From NCBI GenBank assembly GCA_002337145.1, contig DDFK01000003.1, positions 310,001-374,000 of the forward strand: a stretch of 64,000 nt of DNA, read 5' to 3'. Every line of letters begins with the position of its first letter. Positions within the stretch are counted from its first letter, which is position 1. The translations under genes were made by a program, and so were the position numbers. The notes below the pieces were generated by a model that did no database searches, was not told where the DNA came from, and was given only the letters and a program-made list of their open reading frames with translations. This DNA is from Chitinophagaceae bacterium UBA1930. GTDB lineage: Bacteria; Bacteroidota; Bacteroidia; Chitinophagales; Chitinophagaceae. Shown one piece after another: positions 19,901 to 26,516 of the stretch.

Positions 19901-20459
19901 TGATGCCCTGCAAAATGCGTACAGTATTTATCATGGCACCGCATTGGAAACAAACCCAAGCGGTGAGAAAAGGGCAGTGAGGCTGGGCATTGATCATCTC
20001 GCAGCTGGAACCTACAGCTTCAAGGCAATTGTGCTGAACAGCTTCTCTAATGGCAACATCGCCTATTTGAAAGACGAATTGAAGGACACGCTGGTGGAGA
20101 TACAGCAGACAGGTACCACTTTTTACCGCTTTGTAGTGGACACCAGTACAACGAGTTTGCAAAACAGGTTCAGTATCGTTTTCAATGCCAAGCAAAGGAG
20201 TGCCTTGGCCACAACAGTTGGTCCAAGCATACACATTAGTCCCAACCCTGCAAGTAACAACGTAACGGTAACCTTTAGCAACGATAGGCAACAACCTACC
20301 GCTATCACGCTATTTGATGCAACTGGTCGAAAGCTGAAGGAGATACATGCCGGCAATGTGCAAAACGGCAGCATAACAATCAACATAAGCAAGCTTGCAA
20401 AGGGAACCTACTATATTGCATTAAATGGAGAAAAGACCCAAGTATTGATAAAGAAATGA
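16959..20459 (+). CDS. Secreted beta-helix protein with T9SS sorting domain
   Basis: 1166 residues. The signal peptide (MKKFYPFLLLINLLNSVTYKAIAQ) is followed by a short Cys-containing domain. A polymorphic-outer-membrane-protein-like right-handed beta-helix comes next ('NILNNNALNNGGGFYNES', 'AFSGNTAAYGGGIYNSSSSPTIVNSVFSGNTAS'), then a second Gly/Ser/Thr-rich region. The last ~75 residues form a type A T9SS signal ('ISPNPASNNVTVTF...LFDATGRKLKEI...LAKGTYYIAL...VLIKK'). It should cross the outer membrane by the T9SS and be cell-surface bound or released. A role in adhesion or polymer binding is inference. Confidence 0.88.
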   Translation: MKKFYPFLLLINLLNSVTYKAIAQCSGGSSFASVVAPANSGTSTTMSSCNWAGDYNTITNCVSGTVYVFTASPTAYITIRQSSPTGSVVGYGSAPVTIISPISGTLYMIINNNATCGTGTTCLTTTIVNAGNTMRRCVDSLNGNDANNGFTWATALKTLSRALKNANDTATINTILVAKGTYYPTGTQSGTNRDSTFLIPQRGGIKIYGGYANGGATRNTAAYPTILSGDIGTANDNSDNSYHVMAITGIAPTADSVVVDGFKIIQGNANTNSTNTINGQSTDRSKGGGIFNQGTSGYTKMALKYCNILNNNALNNGGGFYNESSASSSIANCAFSGNTAAYGGGIYNSSSSPTIVNSVFSGNTASTNAGGIANYNSSSAKFTNCTFWNNYAVSGGGAIDNNNATLTIANCIFNGNTASANPEIWQQGGSINLTYSYTQSTWAGTGNIVGNSNPFVNAANPAGIDGSFGTADDGLRLQAGSPCINAGTPDTTGLNLGNTDIAGYNRVKATRIDIGAYEFQKDFYYSKTNNAAAGTLSNWSITTDGTGAAPTSFIGNRFIVQSGHTLTNAASLNLDSSALFIQANAGINNTGTLSVGSTLSNNGSITGTGTVVLNGLMGIQYIDSTGTISNLTLNNANGASIAANGKLYITDTYTPTSGTLTTNSNLILQSAATGTARIAPGASAGGYINGTVRVQRYIPGGYRKYRFIGHPFNAAINLTQLTDSIDITGNITGSNANSFTATTSNAPSAFTFTEANGNGSANDAGWAAITSSSSVYTIAQGKGLRVLIRGSKGQAGSLTGGTYTPNPVTISWAGVPTQGNFTQSLSYTSSNTTYPGWNLVSNPYASNIDWTSVTRTNVDNAVYSYRPSLNGGTYATWVNGSSTNGGSNIIESGSAFFVHANNTSPSLGWHETDKLATVAPNTMFRNSNTINDRLGLTVEDDNTHSTDEVILRFGGDHATNLFDPLYDARNLPSSNSDLYALDALQNAYSIYHGTALETNPSGEKRAVRLGIDHLAAGTYSFKAIVLNSFSNGNIAYLKDELKDTLVEIQQTGTTFYRFVVDTSTTSLQNRFSIVFNAKQRSALATTVGPSIHISPNPASNNVTVTFSNDRQQPTAITLFDATGRKLKEIHAGNVQNGSITINISKLAKGTYYIALNGEKTQVLIKK

Positions 20460-20473
20460 GCATAAAAAATTAT

Positions 20474-20509
20474 GACTATCGGATGAAAGAAAGTATGTCA
20501 GGTTGAGCC
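20474..20509 (+). repeat. Interspersed repeat, single arm (copy 1)
   Basis: The 36 bases from GACTATCGGATGAAAG to GTCAGGTTGAGCC closely match the left arm of the inverted-repeat element at 39214-39353, and its first 21 bases match the right arm of that element read in reverse. Both copies lie directly behind T9SS cargo genes, here 15 bases past the stop. Confidence 0.7.
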
Positions 20510-20623
20510 CAGAAGTATTTTTGGCAACTGGCAAAAGCTCAATAATTTTATGAATGTATAAATGCAAGGCCACAACAAGCCATGTCATAAAATGCCAAAG
20601 CTCGCCCACAAAAAAATGATAAC

Positions 20624-21286
20624 ATGTTACAAGCAACCACCATAAAATTCCTGAAAGACTTAAAGCGAAACAACAATAGGGAATGGTTTGAAAAGAACCG
20701 CAAAACATACGAAGCCGCCAAAGCCGATTACCTTGAGTTTGTAACCGAAGTATTGACAGAGCTGAAGAAAAAAGATACCACACTTGAAGGCATTGAAGCC
20801 AAGCAATGCACATTCAGGATAAACCGCGATGTACGCTTCAGCAAAAACAAAGACCCGTATAAAACCAATATGGGTGCGGGCATCAGCAAGGGTGGCAAAA
20901 AGATGTTGTATGCCGGTTATTATTTTCATTGCGAACCCGGTAATGCCTTTATTGCTGGTGGTGTATGGATGCCCATGGCCCCTGAACTGAAAAAGATAAG
21001 ACAGGAAATAGATTACAGTTTTGAGGCGTTCAATAAAATCATCACCAATAAAAAATTTGTGGCACAGTTTGGCGAGCTGGAAAAAACAGATGCATTGGTA
21101 CGTCCACCCAAAGGCTACGAAGAAACAAACCCCGCTATCGGTTTTTTGAAGCTGAAAAGCTTTATTGCATCGTCCACATTTACCGACGACGATTTAACCA
21201 GTAAGGACCTAGTAAAAAAAGTGGTAGCTGCCTGCGAAACATTAAAGCCGTTAAACGATTTTTTGAATACGGCATTGGAAGGTTAA
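20624..21286 (+). CDS. DUF2461 domain protein
   Basis: 220 residues matching the DUF2461/TIGR02453 family: 'TIKFLKDLKRNNNREWFEKNRKTYEAAKADYLEFV' at the start, then 'FRINRDVRFSKNKDPYKTNMGAGIS' and 'GYYFHCEPGNAFIAGGVWMP'. Function is unknown; members are cytoplasmic and widespread in Bacteroidota. It is convergent with asd and shares its terminator. Confidence 0.9.
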   Translation: MLQATTIKFLKDLKRNNNREWFEKNRKTYEAAKADYLEFVTEVLTELKKKDTTLEGIEAKQCTFRINRDVRFSKNKDPYKTNMGAGISKGGKKMLYAGYYFHCEPGNAFIAGGVWMPMAPELKKIRQEIDYSFEAFNKIITNKKFVAQFGELEKTDALVRPPKGYEETNPAIGFLKLKSFIASSTFTDDDLTSKDLVKKVVAACETLKPLNDFLNTALEG

Positions 21287-21308
21287 CTTATAAATCTTCT
21301 TTACAAGA

Positions 21309-21337
21309 AAGCCCCATGTAAATAAATCATGGGGCTT
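21309..21337. terminator. Bidirectional terminator between DUF2461 gene and asd
   Basis: A stem AGCCCCATG / CATGGGGCT with a 9-base A/T loop and a T-run on the plus side (A-run on the other side), between two convergent stop codons. Confidence 0.85.
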
Positions 21338-21357
21338 TTTATTAAAATGCTATCGTT

Positions 21358-22347
21358 CTACAACAAATTTTTGCTTACCAAATATTCTGCAATCTGCACG
21401 GCATTGGTGGCCGCACCTTTGCGTAGGTTATCGCTCACAATCCACATGTTTAAGGTATTGGCTTGAGTTTCATCCCTACGTAGCCTGCCTACAAATACCT
21501 CATCCCTTTCATGTGCATTTAAAGGCATAGGGTAATGTTGCGTGGCATCGTCATTTTCTACAACCACACCTGGAGCCGCAGCCAACAAATCTTTTACTTC
21601 GCTCAATACAAAATCATTTTCAAATTCCACATTCACGCTTTCGCTATGCCCACCCATTACCGGTATACGAACTGTTGTAGCAGTTACTTTAATGTTATCG
21701 TCCTGCATGATCTTTTTTGTTTCCAGAATCATTTTCATTTCTTCTTTGGTATAACCATTCTCCAAGAAAACATCAATCTGTGGAATAACATTCAAATCAA
21801 TTTTATATTTATAAGCCATCGGTCCTTCAACACCATTGCGTTCATTCATCAATTGGTCAACCGCAGCCTTACCTGTACCTGTAACGCTTTGGTAAGTGGA
21901 AACAACCACCCTTTTAATTTTATATTTAGCATGCAAGGGCTGCAATGCCACCACCATTTGTATGGTGCTGCAATTAGGATTGGCAATAATTTTATCGGCC
22001 GCAGTTAATACACTTGCATTTACTTCTGGCACAACCAGTTTCTTCGTAACATCCATACGCCATGCACTGCTATTGTCAATTACGGTAATACCCGCTTCGG
22101 CAAACTTTGGTGCCCATTCCAAACTGGTACTGCCGCCGGCACTAAAAATGGCCACTGCAGGCTTTGCAAGTACCGCATCTGCAAGGCTTACAATCTTGTA
22201 TTTGTTACCCTTGAATTCAACTTCTTTGCCAACAGATTTTTCACTTGCAACTGGTACCAGTTCCGTTACCGGAAAATTCCTTTCAGCCAGTACCTGCAAC
22301 ATTTTTGTGCCTACTAAGCCAGTGGCTCCAACTACGGCTACTTTCAT
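21358..22347 (-). CDS. asd: Aspartate-semialdehyde dehydrogenase
   Basis: 329 residues. It begins with the NADP-binding 'MKVAVVGATGLVGTKMLQVL', carries nucleophile Cys126 in 'NPNCSTIQM' and acid/base His234 in 'MGGHSESVNVEF'. It reduces aspartyl-phosphate to aspartate semialdehyde, the branch point to lysine (and diaminopimelate), threonine, methionine and isoleucine. The long upstream region holds a leader peptide made almost wholly of those amino acids, followed by a terminator, which points to control by attenuation. Confidence 0.97.
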   Translation of the reverse strand: MKVAVVGATGLVGTKMLQVLAERNFPVTELVPVASEKSVGKEVEFKGNKYKIVSLADAVLAKPAVAIFSAGGSTSLEWAPKFAEAGITVIDNSSAWRMDVTKKLVVPEVNASVLTAADKIIANPNCSTIQMVVALQPLHAKYKIKRVVVSTYQSVTGTGKAAVDQLMNERNGVEGPMAYKYKIDLNVIPQIDVFLENGYTKEEMKMILETKKIMQDDNIKVTATTVRIPVMGGHSESVNVEFENDFVLSEVKDLLAAAPGVVVENDDATQHYPMPLNAHERDEVFVGRLRRDETQANTLNMWIVSDNLRKGAATNAVQIAEYLVSKNLL

Positions 22348-22468
22348 GGTTTTGTTCCCCCCGATTTTTGTTTTGTTTTGCCTGTTTCAATAACAAGGCA
22401 AAGGTTTATGGTTAATAAAAATTTTGTTACCAGCAGTTGTCTATACAATCATCTATAGTATCGTCTGC

Positions 22469-22486
22469 TCCCGATAGCTATCGGGA
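22469..22486. repeat. 18-bp perfect palindrome in the asd leader region
   Basis: TCCCGATAGCTATCGGGA is perfectly self-complementary. It lies between the attenuator terminator and the asd start. Palindromes of this CCCGATAGCTATCGGG type are, to my knowledge, scattered widely in Bacteroidota intergenic DNA, so it may be an interspersed repeat rather than part of asd control. Confidence 0.6.
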
Positions 22487-22583
22487 CATCAACAATTGCA
22501 TAAGCCTGTGCTTTTATCAAAGCGTATAACAACCCACCCCGTTTTACCATCATCCCTGCTTCGTGTTCCTGCACCAAACAAAA

Positions 22584-22609
22584 AAGCCTTCCTGTGTAGA
22601 GGAAGGCTT
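22584..22609 (-). terminator. Terminator hairpin of the candidate asd attenuator
   Basis: A 9-bp perfect stem AAGCCTTCC / GGAAGGCTT with an 8-base loop, followed on the minus strand by a run of Ts. It is oriented toward asd, although no full-length gene ends here. It lies 43 bases after the stop of the Lys/Thr-rich leader peptide and 236 bases before the asd start. Its first arm can pair instead with bases 22653-22647 (GGGGAAG with CTTCCTC, 7 bp including one G-U), which overlap the leader stop codon. Confidence 0.7.
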
Positions 22610-22652
22610 TCAAACTGTTTATGTTTACCATACAACGTTTACGCAACTTCCC

Positions 22653-22700
22653 CTACTTGGGTAGCTTCTTGGTAATCTTTGTATGTTTGGTTGTCATCAT
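22653..22700 (-). CDS. Candidate leader peptide for asd attenuation
   Basis: A 15-codon frame from ATG at 22700 reads MMTTKHTKITKKLPK and stops at 22653. Twelve of the 15 residues are Met (2), Thr (4), Lys (5) or Ile (1), the amino acids made from aspartate semialdehyde. A promoter-like pair, TTTG at 22738-22735 and TATATTCG at 22715-22708 with 19 bases between, lies just upstream. That spacing would leave almost no untranslated leader. A terminator follows at 22609-22584. A ribosome stalled on the Lys/Thr codons would leave GGGGAAG free to break the terminator. Translation is not proven. Confidence 0.6.
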   Translation of the reverse strand: MMTTKHTKITKKLPK

Positions 22701-22707
22701 TGCTGTG

Positions 22708-22738
22708 CGAATATAGAAGGGAATTTATTCGGAGCAAA
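22708..22738 (-). promoter_or_regulatory. Bacteroidota-type promoter for the asd leader
   Basis: TTTG at 22738-22735 and TATATTCG at 22715-22708 are spaced 19 bases apart. This fits the TTTG / TAnnTTTG pattern known for the Bacteroidota primary sigma factor, with one mismatch in the -7 box. Confidence 0.5.
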
Positions 22739-22911
22739 AAAAATTAAGCTATCAGTTGTTAGTACCACTTATGGTATCTGTAACATTTTAGTGTAGAAAA
22801 AGTTGATTCACTAACTAAGCGTGCCTTGACATAGTAAAAAAATATTAATACAATCAAATAGCACATTTCCTTATTTTGTGGCCTTATACCTAAAACCCCA
22901 AATAAACTGCA

Positions 22912-25194
22912 ATGAAACTCTATGCCCTTCTGGCGTTAACAACGCTGTCTTTTTTATTTACCCAACATTCGAACGCACAAAACAAAGATGCGGAGAACTA
23001 TCGCAAGCAATCGGAAGAAACAAGAAAACAAGTTTGGGGATGGCAAAAACCCGAATTCAATGTACGTGTTGTACCACAACAGTATAGCAACACTTCTAAA
23101 GTAATCATTGCCCATCATACCGACATATCTGCCGACAGTAAATCCAAAATCACCTTATCCGTTTTTGGTCTTGGCGGCTACCGCGCCTTATCTGTGCACG
23201 AAGTGGTAAGGGAAATGGTTAAACTAAATGACAAGTTCGCCATTGACGAATACTCTGAATTGAGTTTTACCAAGTTCCAAAGATCAAGTGGTTTTATTAT
23301 GGACAAAAAAACCACGGTATATATTGGTGCCCGTGTTATTAAACCCAATGGATCTATCAAAGAAATAAATGCAGATGATATAATACTTACCAAAGACGAG
23401 GCTAAGGAGAAACAGGCGAAGATTGCCATTCCTGACTTACAGGTGGGAGACATTTTGGATTATTTCATTGCCAAGGAGCAATCGATGGAACAGGAACAAT
23501 TGGAAGTAAAGACCTACACCCTTAATCTGTTTGATGATGCTCCCATTTTAAGCCTTTCTTTCCATGCACAATTGGGTACAAAATATGCGTTCGAATCACG
23601 CAGCTATAACGGGGCACCGGATTTAACCATAACAAAGGGAAGCGAAAACGAAATCATTGCCGACGTGGAAAAGAAAAATATACCCCCGTTTGAGCGGTCA
23701 CTTTGGGTATCGCCTAGCAGGCAGCTCCCAATAATCAGGATGAATATACTCATTGGCTATAAAGGCACAGGCAGCAAGGGTTTAAATGCACGCAAACCAG
23801 GTGAAGTATTCAAGAACCGTGATGCTGAAGAGTATGTGCAAGACCTAAGTTCGGGCTTGTCTTATTTGTACTATTCATCGTACTGGATGAAAGCTGCAAG
23901 GCAGCAGTTTGATGACCTTGTAACTGAGGCAAAAAAATTGGCCAAAAAAAGCAACCTGACTTATAAAGACATGAGCGATGATGAAAAAGTGGCATTGTTG
24001 TATTATACAATACGGTATAAGAAAGTGTTGGATTTTAATGTTGATGACATGAAAAGCAGTGTCAATATTGGCGACCGTAATCTTGTTGTTTCTCCATTTC
24101 TCATTTTTGCAACTATGAAAGCTGCCGAACTGGATCCGGCACTTTTAATAAGTAGTGGCAATAGGGATGTGTTGAATTCGGAACTGATCAATAAAAGTGA
24201 TTTATATGCTGTTGCTTACCTGCCAAAACTAAAGAATGCATACTTTGACATGTCTTCCATTTACAATCCCGCATTTACGGTTCCAGAACAATTAGAAGGT
24301 GTAAAAAGTACCAGAAGCCTTACGTTCGACCATCCAAGCATGATCATGAGCTTTAATAAAATGTATGGCCTTAGCAAAATTGATAAGGGCCCCAATACAC
24401 CTGAAAGTAACCCTGTAGCCAATACACATATTGAAAACCTGGTTATTGGCTTATCTGATGACAAAAGCAAATTAAATATCCAACGCAATACGATATTAAA
24501 AGGCAACAACAAGAAAGATGCACAAAGCGATTTGATATTATATGAAGACATGGTGAATGCCGAAAGAAAAAGTTTCAACGAAGAGAAGACGCTGATAGAA
24601 GAGTTGGAACAAACAAGAAAAACGAAGAAAAATATTGATGAGATAAGAAGTCTTTTTGCAGAAGCAAGACGTAAACAGAAAGATGCTTTTACAACAGAAT
24701 CAAAAGAATGGTTTGGTCAACCTGTTGCCGATGTTGCAGATTACAAAATTGAAAGTCTTGGTATAAGGCATACTGCTCCAGATTTTAGCTACAGCTCCAA
24801 GTTTAGCATAGATGGGTTGGCAAAAAAAGCAGGTAACAATATCCTTATAGAGATAGGTAAGATGCAGGGACAGATTATTGACATAAAACCAGAGCAGCGT
24901 ACACGTACACTGGATATTTATATGCCGTTTGCAAACAGCAAGGAGCTGAATATCGAGTTACAGATACCCGAAGGGTTTACGACAGAAGGCATTGCTACAT
25001 TGAATAAAAATGTGCAAAATGAAACAGGCATTTTTTCTGCTGAAGCCACACAAAAAGGAAACGCAATTTCCATCAAGATCAAAAGCTCTTTTTTGCATAA
25101 TTATGAACCAGTAGCAAACTGGGACAAGCTGCTCGCATTAATTGATGCCGCAAGAGAGTGGGGCAACACTAAAATCCTATTTAAAAAGAAATAA
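22912..25194 (+). CDS. DUF3857 secreted protein with degenerate transglutaminase domain
   Basis: 760 residues with signal peptide MKLYALLALTTLSFLFTQHSNAQ. It is a paralogue of 1-891 and more distantly of 909-2783. Where 909-2783 has 'KYGDCKGMA', this protein has 'NIGDRNLVV', so the catalytic Cys is gone. The His position ('NHMIAAW') reads 'SDLYAVAY', while the Asp-containing strand is kept ('NAYFDMSS'). It is therefore probably a non-catalytic binding or structural version. A charged helix ('NEEKTLIEELEQTRKTKKNIDEIRS') follows. It is single-gene, with a strong terminator behind it. Confidence 0.85.
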   Translation: MKLYALLALTTLSFLFTQHSNAQNKDAENYRKQSEETRKQVWGWQKPEFNVRVVPQQYSNTSKVIIAHHTDISADSKSKITLSVFGLGGYRALSVHEVVREMVKLNDKFAIDEYSELSFTKFQRSSGFIMDKKTTVYIGARVIKPNGSIKEINADDIILTKDEAKEKQAKIAIPDLQVGDILDYFIAKEQSMEQEQLEVKTYTLNLFDDAPILSLSFHAQLGTKYAFESRSYNGAPDLTITKGSENEIIADVEKKNIPPFERSLWVSPSRQLPIIRMNILIGYKGTGSKGLNARKPGEVFKNRDAEEYVQDLSSGLSYLYYSSYWMKAARQQFDDLVTEAKKLAKKSNLTYKDMSDDEKVALLYYTIRYKKVLDFNVDDMKSSVNIGDRNLVVSPFLIFATMKAAELDPALLISSGNRDVLNSELINKSDLYAVAYLPKLKNAYFDMSSIYNPAFTVPEQLEGVKSTRSLTFDHPSMIMSFNKMYGLSKIDKGPNTPESNPVANTHIENLVIGLSDDKSKLNIQRNTILKGNNKKDAQSDLILYEDMVNAERKSFNEEKTLIEELEQTRKTKKNIDEIRSLFAEARRKQKDAFTTESKEWFGQPVADVADYKIESLGIRHTAPDFSYSSKFSIDGLAKKAGNNILIEIGKMQGQIIDIKPEQRTRTLDIYMPFANSKELNIELQIPEGFTTEGIATLNKNVQNETGIFSAEATQKGNAISIKIKSSFLHNYEPVANWDKLLALIDAAREWGNTKILFKKK

Positions 25195-25208
25195 CCTTTA
25201 TTAAAGTC

Positions 25209-25248
25209 CAACACAAAAGCCCAACGAAATTGTTGGGCTTTTGTGTTG
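25209..25248. terminator. Long bidirectional terminator
   Basis: A ~16-bp stem (AACACAAAAGCCCAAC paired with GTTGGGCTTTTGTGTT), 15 bases past the DUF3857 gene and facing the convergent regulator gene. Confidence 0.85.
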
Positions 25249-25299
25249 ATTATTTTTAAGGCTACCTAAAAAGTGCTTACTCATACATAAGTAAGCTAT

Positions 25300-26331
25300 T
25301 TACAACGATGCCCTTACCGTTAATGAAAAAGGTATCTCCACATGCTGCGTGGATTGCTCCAACACAAGTTGTGCAGCTTTCTCACCCATCATCTGAAAGT
25401 CGGTTGAAATGGTGGTGATGCCATTGAGTATTATTTTTTTCAAGGGCGTTTCGTTGTAAGATATTACTCCAACATGCTTGCCCACTTTCATTTTGGTTGC
25501 CAGTATCTTTTCTATCAGTATCACCAGATCGTCTTCCATTAGGTTAATGTATGCTTCCCCTTCCTTAATGGGTTCGTTGGCAATATGGTGTACCACTTTA
25601 TAATTGAAGGCATACTGGTTACAGAAGCGTTTGTACCCCTTTAGTATTTCTTTTGGGTGGTAGGTATAAAAAGGGACAATAATTTTCAACGTATGGTACT
25701 TGCTTAATTGCGGCAACGCCTGCTCCAACGCATTGTAAATATCGTTCTCAAAATTTTCATATACAGCAGCGTATTGCCCATCAATACCATGCACCAGCTT
25801 ATCCAACAAAATCAATTTATCTTTTGGTATAGTATTGATTATCTCAGCAGCATTTTCGCCACCATCCATAAAATGCGGAATGATTACATAATGTGTATAG
25901 TCTTTTTTCTTGCCCAATATCAACCGCTTAAAAAAATCAAAGTCGTTATTGTAAATGTAAAAATCTATAGAAGCCAAATCGCCCAGGGCTGCAACAAATG
26001 CATCGTAAATTATTTTCTTATGCGGACTCAGTTTATTGAACAGCAGGAATATTTTCAGTTGCTGTTTCATATTTGTTTCCTGTACAAAGAAACCCTTGCC
26101 CGGTACGGAATCCAATACACCTATCTTCTTTAAATATTTATAGCCTTTTTCTGCTGTATCCCTCGATATTTCAAATTCAAAACTCAACTCGTTAATGGAT
26201 GGCATCAGCTCGTCTTTCTTTATTTTACCATCGCCAATTGCCTTGATAATAGAATTGGCCAACTGCAGGTACTTGGGCGTGGCAGAATAGTAATCAATAA
26301 ACAGGTGCTGAAAAACATTGTTCTTTTTCAT
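25300..26331 (-). CDS. GntR-type regulator with LacI-like sensor domain
   Basis: 343 residues. An N-terminal winged helix of GntR type ('LANSIIKAIGDGKIKKDELMPSINELSFEFEISRDTAEKGYKYLKKIGVLDSVPGKGFFV') is followed by a periplasmic-binding-protein fold. The latter has segments such as 'IIPHFMDGGENAAEIINTI' and a C-terminal 'ISTDFQMMGEKAAQLVLEQS' typical of LacI-family sensor domains. In Bacteroidota such fusions usually regulate carbohydrate use. No sugar operon is adjacent, so the target is unknown. Autoregulation is possible. Confidence 0.87.
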   Translation of the reverse strand: MKKNNVFQHLFIDYYSATPKYLQLANSIIKAIGDGKIKKDELMPSINELSFEFEISRDTAEKGYKYLKKIGVLDSVPGKGFFVQETNMKQQLKIFLLFNKLSPHKKIIYDAFVAALGDLASIDFYIYNNDFDFFKRLILGKKKDYTHYVIIPHFMDGGENAAEIINTIPKDKLILLDKLVHGIDGQYAAVYENFENDIYNALEQALPQLSKYHTLKIIVPFYTYHPKEILKGYKRFCNQYAFNYKVVHHIANEPIKEGEAYINLMEDDLVILIEKILATKMKVGKHVGVISYNETPLKKIILNGITTISTDFQMMGEKAAQLVLEQSTQHVEIPFSLTVRASL

Positions 26332-26466
26332 GAATGCAGGTATTGCAGTAATTAGTCAAACATACAAATAGTAAGGCAAGTAACAGTACCAGAAAAAGAT
26401 TACCACAAAGTACACTAAGGCACTAAGAAAAAAATGTCTTTGACAGTTCTTGATTGGTTATGAACA

Positions 26467-26500
26467 AAGAAGCCTGCAAGATTGTACTTGCAGGCTTCTT
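26467..26500 (-). terminator. Terminator behind the TonB-dependent receptor
   Basis: A 14-bp perfect stem AAGAAGCCTGCAAG / CTTGCAGGCTTCTT with a 6-base loop, 17 bases past the receptor stop codon. Confidence 0.85.
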
Positions 26501-26516
26501 AAATAAAGAAACAATA

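Noticed and set aside
22449..22646. 65-codon minus-strand open frame in the asd leader
   Set aside because: It spans the terminator hairpin and the palindrome, which are regulatory in character, and has no protein-like pattern.
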